Part shown: one piece after another, positions 18,357 to 28,473 of the stretch | Position numbering within the stretch: the stretch's first letter is position 1 | How the letters are laid out: each line of letters begins with the position of its first letter | Made by a program: the position numbers and the translations under genes | Assembly: GCA_903834765.1 (NCBI GenBank) | Contig: CAILKE010000003.1 | Span: forward strand, 61,668 to 125,667 | DNA: 64,000 nt | Direction of reading: 5' to 3' | Source of the DNA: an uncultured Bacteroidota bacterium | GTDB lineage: Bacteria; Bacteroidota; Bacteroidia; B-17B0; Aurantibacillaceae | The notes under the pieces: model-generated | What the model was told of the DNA's origin: nothing | Seen by the model: only the letters and a program-made list of their open reading frames with translations | The model's database searches: none

Positions 18357-19101
18357 GATAGGCCAATAAATTTGTGTTACTATTTAAAATCGTTTCAATG
18401 TATCTTTTTGATTTTATGCAAGCCGTTTCTAAATCATTGCCTAATGCTAAGTTTGCAATAATTGCTGATGAAAGAATGCAGCCAGAGCCATGTTTAGGGT
18501 AAACGTTTTTTGAAATTTGTTGTTCGATTTTAGAAACTAATTTGTTCTGGAATAAAAAATCAATACCCTTATTTATTTCGCTATGGCCGCCCTTTAATAA
18601 AACATGACAATGCTTAGATAAATAATTAGCAGCTTCTAGTTCGTTATCAATTCCACTTAATTTTTTTGCTTCGTTTGTATTTGGGGTAATTAGAAAGATT
18701 TTTTTTAATACGTCTTCTAATTTGTTTTTATCTATCGCTTCTATTAAATTAAATCCACTAGAAGCTGATAACACTGTATCCCACACAATTTTGACAGCGT
18801 TGTTTTGTTGTTTTAAAAAGCTAACGATGGCATGAAGCGTATTTATATTTTCAATAATACCAATCTTCACAAAATCAATTTTGTATTTGTCTGTTAATGT
18901 ATTGATATGTTTAATAATGTCATCTGCAGAAAACCAATTAACCGAAATAAATTTGTCTTCCACTTGATTCGTAATAGAAGTATTAACTGCCATTCCTAAA
19001 CATTGATGTTGCTCGATCGTTTTAATGTCGGCTAAAACGCCAGCGCCACCGCAAGGATCAAATCCTGCAATACTTAAAACTATTGGGCGATTATAGGACA
19101 T
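18346..19101 (-). CDS. thiD: Hydroxymethylpyrimidine (phosphate) kinase
   Basis: A 251-residue ribokinase-like HMP/HMP-P kinase: SIAGFDPCGGAGVLADIKT (11-29), PNTNEAKKL, LLKGGH, and the catalytic-loop HGSGCILSSAI. It overlaps its neighbours on both sides (22 bp with the TenI-like gene, 11 bp with thiE). Confidence 0.95.
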   Translation of the reverse strand: MSYNRPIVLSIAGFDPCGGAGVLADIKTIEQHQCLGMAVNTSITNQVEDKFISVNWFSADDIIKHINTLTDKYKIDFVKIGIIENINTLHAIVSFLKQQNNAVKIVWDTVLSASSGFNLIEAIDKNKLEDVLKKIFLITPNTNEAKKLSGIDNELEAANYLSKHCHVLLKGGHSEINKGIDFLFQNKLVSKIEQQISKNVYPKHGSGCILSSAIIANLALGNDLETACIKSKRYIETILNSNTNLLAYHVA

Positions 19102-19682
19102 TGAGATTGAATTTTTTTAAATACAGTTATTTTATCTTCACTATTCCATATAGCTCCTAATAGGGCAATGCCATCAAAGCCCATTTCAAAGGCTTTCATG
19201 CAGTTTGTTTCATCTATACCTCCAAGAGCAATCAATTTAGTATTCGTTTTTTTATGAATGTCGTTTAAATTAAATTTCTGAGCTTGGTAATTGGGTTTTG
19301 AAATACTATCAAAAACAGGACTTAAAAAAGTATAATCAAATTTATCAGGTAGCTGATTGTAATCATCGGTAGAATGTATAGAAGTTGATAGAATGACGCC
19401 TTCTGCTTTATAGGTTTCAAGAGCATCTTCAATTAATTGCTTTCTACTCACTTCATTAAAATGTAAACGATTAATCCCAAAACTTTTTGCTAAATAGTGA
19501 TGACTATGCAATACTATTTTTGGATAAAATATTGGGTTTATTTCTTGAAGTAACAATACTAATTCTTGAGACGAACTTTCAGGTTTACGCAAATGAAAAA
19601 TAGCTAAACCCTCATCAAACAATAGATTGATGAGGGATGCCTCTTTTGTAATAGGCGTTGGACTTGAAATTACAATGACCAT
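19080..19682 (-). CDS. TenI-like protein (ThiE paralogue)
   Basis: A 200-residue ThiE/TenI-fold protein. It keeps HLRKPE, FLSPVFDS and ALGGID, but where ThiE has HxGxxD it has LHFNEVS. Family knowledge: TenI is a thiazole tautomerase that aromatises the ThiG product. With an intact thiE in the same operon, the tautomerase role is the best inference. It starts at ATG 19682 after a 117-bp repeat-filled gap behind thiC. Confidence 0.85.
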   Translation of the reverse strand: MVIVISSPTPITKEASLINLLFDEGLAIFHLRKPESSSQELVLLLQEINPIFYPKIVLHSHHYLAKSFGINRLHFNEVSRKQLIEDALETYKAEGVILSTSIHSTDDYNQLPDKFDYTFLSPVFDSISKPNYQAQKFNLNDIHKKTNTKLIALGGIDETNCMKAFEMGFDGIALLGAIWNSEDKITVFKKIQSQCPIIAQ

Positions 19683-19700
19683 TGACTGTTCTATAACCGT

Positions 19701-19799
19701 TATTTCTCGCTGAGTTTCGCTGATTTGTTCGCTAAGTCACACTGATTTTCAACTTCTGATAAAATTTGCGTTTTCATCTGCGTTAATCTGCCTTAAATT
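19701..19799. repeat. Dispersed repeat in the thiC-tenI gap
   Basis: A variant of the same family: TATTTCTCGCTGAGTTTCGC at the left, then TTCATCTGCGTTAATCTGCC near the right end. It fills almost the whole gap. Confidence 0.6.
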
Positions 19800-21755
<1,956 letters not shown>

Positions 21756-21758
21756 TTA

Positions 21759-21962
21759 CTATCCCCCTTGTGTTGCTTTAATGATTAAAATGTGATCGTT
21801 AGATTTGATGATGTGATTTTCCCAATATAATTTTGGAATAACGTTATCATTTACAGCAACAGCAACACCTTTTTGTTTTTCTCCTAATTGAGTATTAACA
21901 ATAGTTTGCAGTGTTATATTTTCGGTAACAGTATGTTTTTGGTTATTAATTAAAATGTCCAT
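21759..21962 (-). CDS. thiS: Sulfur carrier protein ThiS
   Basis: A 67-residue ubiquitin-like carrier ending in the required Gly-Gly (TQGG). The C-terminus is adenylated by ThiF and converted to a thiocarboxylate. It is the first gene after the TPP riboswitch. Its ATG is partly inside a hairpin stem (21961-21989). Confidence 0.95.
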   Translation of the reverse strand: MDILINNQKHTVTENITLQTIVNTQLGEKQKGVAVAVNDNVIPKLYWENHIIKSNDHILIIKATQGG

Positions 21963-22010
21963 TCCTAATATATTTTTTGCTTTAGGAATGACAGAATACG
22001 AGAAGTCATT
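21961..22010 (-). promoter_or_regulatory. Expression platform of the TPP riboswitch
   Basis: Two hairpins that cannot form together lie between the aptamer and thiS. One pairs AATGAC (minus, 22010-22005) with GTCATT (21992-21987). The other pairs ATTCCTAA (21989-21982) with TTAGGAAT (21968-21961), the last two bases of which belong to the thiS ATG. The arms share 21987-21989. The layout suggests translational control by start-codon sequestration. Confidence 0.6.
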
Positions 22011-22086
22011 TCACTTTTCCCTTCGATTGCATTAACAATATCAGGTTCAAAGGGTATTATCTCAGCTTATTAAAGCACCCCTAAAG
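22010..22086 (-). promoter_or_regulatory. TPP riboswitch (THI element)
   Basis: Read on the minus strand the aptamer begins AGGGGTGC, then GCTGAGATAATACCC (conserved CUGAGA), TTTGAACCTGAT (conserved ACCUGAU), and ends CGAAGGGAAA. These are the invariant blocks of thiamine pyrophosphate aptamers. It precedes thiS and should control the whole operon down to thiF. Confidence 0.95.
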
Positions 22087-22183
22087 TTAGGATAAAGATA
22101 ACTAATAAAAGCTTAACAATACAACTCTATGTTAAAAACAATTGAATATTAAATTGAGCTAAAAGTAGTATATTTAGGATGTC

Positions 22184-23413
22184 GTGGGGCAATCAAAATT
22201 ACATACTCAATCGTCTGATAGTTCTGTTAAGGATTTGAAACTGAGTGCATTGTTAGAAATGACCAAGGCTATCAATAATAATTTATCAACCTCTCAATTA
22301 TTAGATATTTATCAAGATATTTTAGAAAACAGACTAAAAGTTGGAAAGCTAGTGTTGTTTAGCTTTGATATTGAATGGACTTGTATTTTAAAATATGGCG
22401 TTGATAGTTCATACAATCATTTAGTGTTTGAGCCTGAATTGTTAGAAATTAAAGAGATTGAAAGCATTACTTTTTCAAATGGTAATTTAAGCAAGCGTTT
22501 TGAAATTGTAGTTCCTGTATATCATAAACAAACACCCTTAGCGTTTGTATTATTGGGTGATATCAATGAAGATAAAATAGAAATGAGTTCTGCTATTAAG
22601 CATTTGCCATTTATTCAAACATTGACAAATGTGATGATCGTAGCCATAGAAAACAAAAAACTATATAAATCGTCTATTCAAAAAGCAACTATACAAAAGG
22701 AATTGGAATTAGCACAAAGTATGCAAAAAATGTTATTCCCTTCGTCGTTACCCAATACAGAAGAATTAGAAATGAATGCTTTGTATTTACCACATCAACA
22801 AGTGGGAGGTGATTATTATGATGTGATTTGGATTAATGAAGTAGAATGTGTGTTTTGCTTGGCAGATGTGTCAGGTAAGGGTTTAGCCGCGGCTATGCTC
22901 ATGAGCAATTTGCAAGCGGCTTTAAGAGTACTTTTAAAATACACCCAAAATTTAACAGAAATAGTCATTGATATCAATCAGTTAATTTGCGATAATGCAA
23001 AAGCTGAAAAATTCATTTCATTGTTTATTGCTAAGTATAATATAGGTACGCGTAAACTATCATATATTAATGCTGGACATAATGCGCCGTTATTGTTTAG
23101 TAATTACCAAACCATTTCTTTAGATAAAGGCTGTACGTTATTAGGTATTATGAATCCCTTAATTTCTTTAGAAACAGAAACTTTGTTAGTCCCTTTAAAT
23201 TCTATACTTTTCGCTTATACAGATGGATTAACGGATACGGTTAATAATAGCGATGAAGCTATTTCTATAGAAGAAATTAAAAATACGATAACAAAAAATA
23301 AATTTTCAAGTTGTGAATTTATTAATAAAGCTATGTTGTTTTACTTGGAAGATTTTAAAGCAGAAATGCCTTTTGTAGACGATATTGCGATGCTTACTTG
23401 TAAGTTTAAGTAA
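22184..23413 (+). CDS. SpoIIE-type PP2C phosphatase with N-terminal GAF-like sensor region
   Basis: A 409-residue protein. The N-terminal part (about 15-165) looks like a divergent GAF/sensor domain (LSALLEMTKAINNN). A linker helix, ELAQSMQKMLFPSSLP (about 178-195), is typical before RsbU-like phosphatases. The SpoIIE domain follows with QQVGGDYYDV, LADVSGKGLAAAMLMSN, YINAGHNAPLL and AYTDGLTD; the metal-binding aspartates are present. Start is GTG 22184. No anti-sigma or STAS partner is adjacent, so its target is unknown. It is divergent from the thi operon. Confidence 0.87.
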   Translation: MGQSKLHTQSSDSSVKDLKLSALLEMTKAINNNLSTSQLLDIYQDILENRLKVGKLVLFSFDIEWTCILKYGVDSSYNHLVFEPELLEIKEIESITFSNGNLSKRFEIVVPVYHKQTPLAFVLLGDINEDKIEMSSAIKHLPFIQTLTNVMIVAIENKKLYKSSIQKATIQKELELAQSMQKMLFPSSLPNTEELEMNALYLPHQQVGGDYYDVIWINEVECVFCLADVSGKGLAAAMLMSNLQAALRVLLKYTQNLTEIVIDINQLICDNAKAEKFISLFIAKYNIGTRKLSYINAGHNAPLLFSNYQTISLDKGCTLLGIMNPLISLETETLLVPLNSILFAYTDGLTDTVNNSDEAISIEEIKNTITKNKFSSCEFINKAMLFYLEDFKAEMPFVDDIAMLTCKFK

Positions 23414-23444
23414 TGCTATCTTTTATCATTGAAATAGTAAAAAC

Positions 23445-24416
23445 TTAATCGTAAGATTGAGTTGATTTAGAAGATAATTCCAACATCAATTGGTATTCTT
23501 GTGGAGATAAATCGTTGTAATAGAAGTTAATAGGATTTACTTTTTCTCCGTTTTTAATTACTTCATAATGCACGTGCGGCCCGGTACTTAAGCCTGTACT
23601 GCCTACGTAACCAATCAAATCGCCACGTTTTACTTTTTTACCTGATGCAGTCGCAATTTTACTCATGTGCCCGTATAAAGTTTGATAACCAAAGCCATGA
23701 TTAATCACCACGTGATTACCGTAACCTTGAGCGTTGGCATCTGCAATTTCCACAACGCCATCACCTGTGGCATAAATAGGTGTGCCTTGCTCAGCCGTAA
23801 AATCCATTCCAGGATGAAACTCCTGTGTTTTGTAAATAGGATGTGTTCGCCATCCATAACCACTGGGGGCATGCTTTAAGTTTTTATTATTTAAAGGCAT
23901 AATAGCCGGAATAGAGGCAATTAATTTTTCTTTACCCTTAGCCATTTTTACCACTTCATCAAACGATTTGGATTGTATATACAATTGCTTGGTTATTCTG
24001 TCAAGTCGCTCGGTTGTTTCTTTCATTAACTCAGTATTACTGTACCCTTCTAAATCTTTGTATCGGTCGCTACCTCCAAAACCAGCATTACGAATGGAAG
24101 AGGGGATAGGATCCGCTTCAAAAATAACACGGTAAATATTGTCATCTCGGTCTTGCAAATCATTTAAAACAGTTTGTACCTGCTTCATTTTTTTATTTAG
24201 AAGCTCATACTGTAACTTAACAACTTCTAACTCTCGATTTTGTTTTTTCTGAATAGGAGAAGGTAAAAATTTATTTGCTAAAAATATCGTAATCACTGCA
24301 AATACAGTACCTGTAGCTAAATACGAAAGTACACGCAGAATGATTTCTTTGTAGGTTACTTTCGCTTTTTCGTAAGTTAACGATTTGGTATTGAATCTAT
24401 ATTTTACCTTAGACAT
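23445..24416 (-). CDS. M23-family peptidoglycan endopeptidase
   Basis: A 323-residue LytM/M23 metallopeptidase: cytosolic N-terminus, one membrane helix (about 33-49), a periplasmic coiled coil (about 58-95 and 130-160), and the catalytic domain with H201-x3-D205 (HPGMD) and HVH at 281-283. All zinc ligands are present, so it should cut cell-wall peptide crosslinks. Its ATG overlaps the end of a 47-residue membrane ORF by 8 bp. Confidence 0.93.
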   Translation of the reverse strand: MSKVKYRFNTKSLTYEKAKVTYKEIILRVLSYLATGTVFAVITIFLANKFLPSPIQKKQNRELEVVKLQYELLNKKMKQVQTVLNDLQDRDDNIYRVIFEADPIPSSIRNAGFGGSDRYKDLEGYSNTELMKETTERLDRITKQLYIQSKSFDEVVKMAKGKEKLIASIPAIMPLNNKNLKHAPSGYGWRTHPIYKTQEFHPGMDFTAEQGTPIYATGDGVVEIADANAQGYGNHVVINHGFGYQTLYGHMSKIATASGKKVKRGDLIGYVGSTGLSTGPHVHYEVIKNGEKVNPINFYYNDLSPQEYQLMLELSSKSTQSYD

Positions 24417-24552
24417 TTATTTGACTCCTCATCTTTTTTTGCATAGCAAATATAAAAAAATTGAGTAAATAAGCAATGATAATCACTGAATAGATAAGCA
24501 ACTTTCGCTTAGAATTAATATCAATAAACGGATTAATGTGAGTTTGAGTCAT
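24409..24552 (-). CDS. Small membrane protein (47 aa) upstream of the M23 peptidase
   Basis: An ATG-initiated frame beginning MTQTHINPFIDINSKRK, followed by one clear membrane helix (LLIYSVIIIAYLLNFFIFAM) and a basic end (QKKMRSQINV). The stop codon overlaps the peptidase start (ATGTCTAA), the usual sign of translational coupling. The topology suits a short partner of the membrane-anchored peptidase. I do not recognise the family. A chance frame cannot be ruled out, but the helix, ATG and overlap agree. Confidence 0.5.
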   Translation of the reverse strand: MTQTHINPFIDINSKRKLLIYSVIIIAYLLNFFIFAMQKKMRSQINV

Positions 24553-24639
24553 GCATTGTGCGTGAAGAACTAATTATGACATCTCGACTTCGCTCGATGC
24601 GACAGTTTACAAATTAGATTAGTTTTTTTACAAACGCTA

Positions 24640-25317
24640 TTATACTTTATTAACAGTAAACTCTCTGTATTCTCCAGCTTTTAGGCTTTCTAAAGAAATT
24701 GTATCAATTCTCACTCGAATTAGTCGAGCAACCAAGTAATCAAGCTTTTTACACATACGGCGAATTTGTTTATTTTTTCCTTCGGTTAAAATAATATTAA
24801 ATTCAAATTCAGATAATTGTTTAACGATGCAGGGTTTGGTTTGACATATAACAATATCTAAACCACCACTCATAGCTTCAATAAAGGCTTTAGTAATAGG
24901 TTTATTTACTGTAACAATATATTCTTTTTCCTTTTCTTTAGTTGGACTTGAAAGACTTTGAATGTATTTTCCATCATTAGATAACAATAGTAATCCTTCT
25001 GATTCTTTATCTAAACGACCGGCGTATCCCAAATGCATATCAAATTTAAACACGGTTGTTAAATTGTCTGGAATATTTTCATTATTAGTTGTTTCTATGC
25101 CACGAGGCTTATAAAGTGCAATATACGTGAAATGTGTTTTGGGCTTTAGCAAAGAGTCATCTAAAAAAATATCCCAAGTTTCATCAAATTCAATGTTTTC
25201 AGTGATTATAGTTCCATTTACTTTTAGTTTACGCATTTCAATAGCATTAATGGCTTCTTTGTTAGTGAAACCTAGGCTATGAACCAGATAGTATTTTATG
25301 TTTAGGCGAAAACTCAA
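24640..25317 (-). CDS. rRNA pseudouridine synthase, RsuA/RluB/RluF family
   Basis: A 225-residue protein with a short S4-like RNA-binding start (RLNIKYYLVHSLGFTNKEAINAIEMRKLKVNG) and the pseudouridine synthase domain with catalytic D103 in GRLDKESEGLL, then GKNKQIRRMCKKL. It most resembles the RluF group, but the target base cannot be told from sequence. The only start that keeps the S4 segment is TTG 25317. A TAAGTTTA element lies at 25325-25332, so the mRNA may be almost leaderless. Confidence 0.88.
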   Translation of the reverse strand: MSFRLNIKYYLVHSLGFTNKEAINAIEMRKLKVNGTIITENIEFDETWDIFLDDSLLKPKTHFTYIALYKPRGIETTNNENIPDNLTTVFKFDMHLGYAGRLDKESEGLLLLSNDGKYIQSLSSPTKEKEKEYIVTVNKPITKAFIEAMSGGLDIVICQTKPCIVKQLSEFEFNIILTEGKNKQIRRMCKKLDYLVARLIRVRIDTISLESLKAGEYREFTVNKV

Positions 25318-25356
25318 TTTTTTATAAACTTAGGCAATGTTATCTTTTTTTATTCA

Positions 25357-25376
25357 ATCCCGCTAATTAGCGGGAT
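25357..25376. repeat. 20-bp perfect palindrome
   Basis: ATCCCGCTAATTAGCGGGAT is its own complement and lies between two divergent genes. It resembles the CCCGATA...TATCGGG palindromes at 32628 and 61087. Confidence 0.6.
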
Positions 25377-25381
25377 AAAAA

Positions 25382-25413
25382 TTGGTTACTTTGAGTGGAA
25401 TTTATTAAGTTTG
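25382..25413 (+). promoter_or_regulatory. Promoter of the UDP-sugar gene cluster
   Basis: TTG (25382-25384), 21 bp, then TAAGTTTG (25406-25413): a good Bacteroidota promoter. It lies downstream of the GTG at 25395 and so excludes that codon as the start; ATG 25431 follows with a 5' leader of about 10-12 nt. Confidence 0.6.
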
Positions 25414-25430
25414 CGAGTTCAAAATTTTAT

Positions 25431-26009
25431 ATGGAAAAAGAATATTATGCTCATCCTACTGCCATTATCGACGACGGTTGTGTGATAGGAAAAGGCACCA
25501 AAATATGGCACTTCAGTCACATTATGCCCAATTGTATTTTAGGAGAAAATTGTAACATCGGACAAAACGTTGTGATTTTACCTGAAGTAGTGTTAGGAAA
25601 AAATGTGAAGGTGCAAAATAATGTTTCTCTTTACACAGGTGTTATTTGTGGGGATGATGTGTTTTTAGGACCTTCTATGGTATTTACAAATGTGATTAAC
25701 CCCCGAAGCGCTGTTAATCGCAAATCAGAATATGCAAAAACTCACGTTGGAACTGGAGCAAGTATAGGAGCAAATGCGACTATTGTTTGCGGACATGATA
25801 TAGGTGAATATGCCTTTATTGGTGCTGGCGCTGTTGTAACCAAAACCGTTCCTGCATTTGCTTTGGTGATAGGTAATCCAGCTCGCCAAGTAGGTTGGAT
25901 GAGCGAATTTGGACATAAATTAGAGTTTAATGAAAAAGGTTTAGCTACTTGTAAGGAAAGCGGACAGGTTTATGAATTGAACAATAACGTTGTAAAGAGA
26001 ATATCATAA
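25431..26009 (+). CDS. UDP-2-acetamido-3-amino-glucuronate N-acetyltransferase (WbpD/WlbB-like)
   Basis: A 192-residue left-handed beta-helix acyltransferase with hexapeptide repeats (about 5-150: [50 protein letters not shown]) and the WbpD-like segment [18 protein letters not shown]. Its close neighbours are an oxidase and a 6-dehydrogenase, the combination used to make 2,3-diacetamido-glucuronic or -mannuronic acid for surface polysaccharide. Stop and next start are separated by one base. ATG 25431 is chosen over GTG 25395 from the promoter position. Confidence 0.88.
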   Translation: MEKEYYAHPTAIIDDGCVIGKGTKIWHFSHIMPNCILGENCNIGQNVVILPEVVLGKNVKVQNNVSLYTGVICGDDVFLGPSMVFTNVINPRSAVNRKSEYAKTHVGTGASIGANATIVCGHDIGEYAFIGAGAVVTKTVPAFALVIGNPARQVGWMSEFGHKLEFNEKGLATCKESGQVYELNNNVVKRIS

Positions 26010-26010
26010 A

Positions 26011-27042
26011 ATGACAAAAATAAAATTTGCTGTAATCGGTCAAGGACATATAGGAAAACGTCATGCTGAAATGGTGCGCCGAAATCCTGATTGCGAGCTA
26101 GTGGCAGTATGTGATGTGATGCCAAAAGAGAAATTAGGATTAGAGAATTTACAAGAAAAATTTTATAATTCAATTGATGAATTAATCAAAAATCATTCAG
26201 ACGTAGAGGTTATTAATGTTTGTACTCCAAATGGTTTACATGCTGAACACTCATTAAAAGCATTAAATGCTAATATGAATGTAGTGGTTGAAAAGCCAAT
26301 GGCATTAAGTAAAGCTGATTGCGAAAAAATTATTTACACAGCTTTATCTCATAGTAAAACGGTTTTTTGTGTCATGCAAAACCGTTATTCTCCACCAAGT
26401 GTTTGGTTAAAAGAAATGATTACTAAGAAAACCTTAGGCGAAATTTATATGGTGCAGTTAAACTGCTATTGGAATCGTGATGAACGTTATTATAAAGCTG
26501 GCGGTTGGAAAGGCACACAAGATTTGGATGGTGGTACATTATTCACTCAGTTTTCTCATTGGATAGATATTATGTATTGGTTGTTTGGAGATATTAAAAA
26601 TATCCAAGCAAAGTTTGCCGATTTTAATCACCAACAAACAACTGCTTTTGAAGATAGTGGTTTTGTTAGTTTTGATTTTATTAATGGAGGAATGGGTAGT
26701 ATAAATTATTCTACCGCAGTTTGGGATAAAAATTTAGAATCATCGTTAACCATTGTTGGTAGTAACGGAAGCATTAAGGTTGGCGGACAATATATGGATC
26801 AGGTTGATGTGTGTAATATTAAAGATTACACGATGCCAGTTTTGGCGGATACCAATCCCGCAAACGATTACGGTGCATATAAAGGTTCTGCTAATAACCA
26901 TCATAATGTTATTGAAAATGTAGTTGATACCATCAAAGGCAATAATAAAATTACGACTAATGCTTTAGAAGGGCTTAAAGTTGTTGATATCATTGAGCGT
27001 ATCTACGAATTGAGACCAGCAAACGTTTTAAAAAATAAATAG
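26011..27042 (+). CDS. Gfo/Idh/MocA oxidoreductase (WbpB/WlbA-like)
   Basis: A 343-residue NAD-dependent sugar oxidase: Rossmann loop VIGQGHIGKRHAE (8-20), the hallmark EKPMALS with catalytic lysine, and GGWKGTQDLDGGTLFTQFSHWID. In context it should oxidise C3 of UDP-GlcNAc-uronate before transamination. The aminotransferase (WbpE/WlbC) is not in the window. Confidence 0.9.
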   Translation: MTKIKFAVIGQGHIGKRHAEMVRRNPDCELVAVCDVMPKEKLGLENLQEKFYNSIDELIKNHSDVEVINVCTPNGLHAEHSLKALNANMNVVVEKPMALSKADCEKIIYTALSHSKTVFCVMQNRYSPPSVWLKEMITKKTLGEIYMVQLNCYWNRDERYYKAGGWKGTQDLDGGTLFTQFSHWIDIMYWLFGDIKNIQAKFADFNHQQTTAFEDSGFVSFDFINGGMGSINYSTAVWDKNLESSLTIVGSNGSIKVGGQYMDQVDVCNIKDYTMPVLADTNPANDYGAYKGSANNHHNVIENVVDTIKGNNKITTNALEGLKVVDIIERIYELRPANVLKNK

Positions 27043-27103
27043 TTAGCAATTACGCAGCAACTTTAACTAAAACAAAAACTAATTTTAAATAACACATATT
27101 AAT

Positions 27104-28396
27104 ATGGGAATTTATAAAGACATTACTGATAAAAAAGCAACTGTTGCCGTTATTGGGCTTGGATACGTTGGATTACCTATAGCATTAGCTTTTGCTAAAA
27201 AAGTTAAAGTAATAGGATTTGATATCAATGACAAACGCGTTGCGATGATGAATAAAGGCATAGATCCTAGTAACGAATTAACTAAAAAAGATTTTGAAAA
27301 TTCAGATATTTCCTTTACACATAAATTAGAAGATTTGAAAAAAGCGAAATTCTTTATTATCGCTGTTCCTACGCCAATTGATGAGCATAATTTACCTGAC
27401 TTAAAACCTTTATTAGGTGCTTCAACTTCGGTTGGTAAAGTGCTTAAAAAAGGAGATTATGTTGTATACGAATCTACAGTTTACCCAGGATGTACCGAAG
27501 AGGATTGTATTCCGGTTTTAGAGCGTGAATCAGGATTGAAGTTTGTGAAAGATTTTAAAGTTGGATATTCGCCAGAGCGAATCAATCCAGGAGATAAAGA
27601 ACATACCATTACTAAAATTTTAAAAATAGTTTCGGGTTGTGATAAAGAAAGTTTAGAGGAGATTGCAAAAACATACGAAATTATTGTTGAGCCAGGTACT
27701 CATCGTGCGTCGAGCATTAAGGTAGCAGAGGCAGCTAAGATTATTGAAAATACCCAACGTGATGTAAACATTGCCTTGATGAATGAATTATCAATTATCT
27801 TTTCTCGTTTAAATATTAATACCTATGATGTATTAGAAGCTGCAGGTACTAAATGGAATTTCTTGAAGTTTTCCCCAGGCTTGGTTGGCGGGCATTGCAT
27901 TGGCGTTGATCCTTATTACTTAACATATAAAGCAGAAGAATTAGGATACCATGCGCGTGTAATCAATAGCGGACGTTATGTAAATGATAGTATGGGCTTT
28001 TATGTGGCTAAAACTTGCGTGAAACGTATTATTGCAGCTGGCAAAAATATTTCTAAATCTAAAGTATTAATTATGGGTGCTACGTTTAAAGAAGATGTGA
28101 GTGACATTCGTAATAGCAAAGTAGCAGATATTGTTAAAGAATTAAAATCCTTTGGCGTAAAAGTTGAAATTGTTGACCCTCATGCTGATAGTGATGAACT
28201 AAAACATGAATATGGTTTTGGTTTGAATAAGCTTGGCAAATCCTATGATGGTGTTATTGTAGCGGTTAATCATAAAGAATACAAAACATTGGACGAGAAA
28301 TATTTTAAATCAATTTTATCTGCAAAAGGCGTTTTAGTTGATATTAAAGGCATGTATAGAGGTAAGATAAAAGATCTAACGTATTGGAGCCTTTAA
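27104..28396 (+). CDS. Nucleotide-sugar 6-dehydrogenase (WbpA/TviB type)
   Basis: A 430-residue UDP-glucose/GDP-mannose dehydrogenase family member: VIGLGYVGLPIALAFA, the catalytic cysteine in SPGLVGGHCIGVDPYYLTYKAEELGYHARVINSGR, and the C-terminal ATFKEDVSDIRNSKV. GHCIGVDPYYLTYKA is the form found in UDP-N-acetylhexosamine dehydrogenases (TviB/WbpO) rather than UDP-glucose enzymes. It supplies the uronate for the two preceding genes. Confidence 0.92.
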   Translation: MGIYKDITDKKATVAVIGLGYVGLPIALAFAKKVKVIGFDINDKRVAMMNKGIDPSNELTKKDFENSDISFTHKLEDLKKAKFFIIAVPTPIDEHNLPDLKPLLGASTSVGKVLKKGDYVVYESTVYPGCTEEDCIPVLERESGLKFVKDFKVGYSPERINPGDKEHTITKILKIVSGCDKESLEEIAKTYEIIVEPGTHRASSIKVAEAAKIIENTQRDVNIALMNELSIIFSRLNINTYDVLEAAGTKWNFLKFSPGLVGGHCIGVDPYYLTYKAEELGYHARVINSGRYVNDSMGFYVAKTCVKRIIAAGKNISKSKVLIMGATFKEDVSDIRNSKVADIVKELKSFGVKVEIVDPHADSDELKHEYGFGLNKLGKSYDGVIVAVNHKEYKTLDEKYFKSILSAKGVLVDIKGMYRGKIKDLTYWSL

Positions 28397-28404
28397 GTAA
28401 TTAT

Positions 28405-28454
28405 AAATGCTAAATTATTAATGTTGAATTATCCAAATTTAAAATTTAGCATTT
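28405..28454. terminator. Inverted repeat after the 6-dehydrogenase gene
   Basis: AAATGCTAAATT and AATTTAGCATTT are a perfect 12-bp inverted repeat with a 26-nt spacer. It is AT-rich, so its strength as a terminator is doubtful. Confidence 0.3.
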
Positions 28455-28473
28455 AACATTTAAAAATTTTAAA

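Noticed and set aside
24570..24605. TCTCGACTTCGCTCGATGCG sequence near the 47-aa ORF
   Set aside because: It resembles the inner part of the 38.4 kb repeats, but is too short and diverged to call as a copy.
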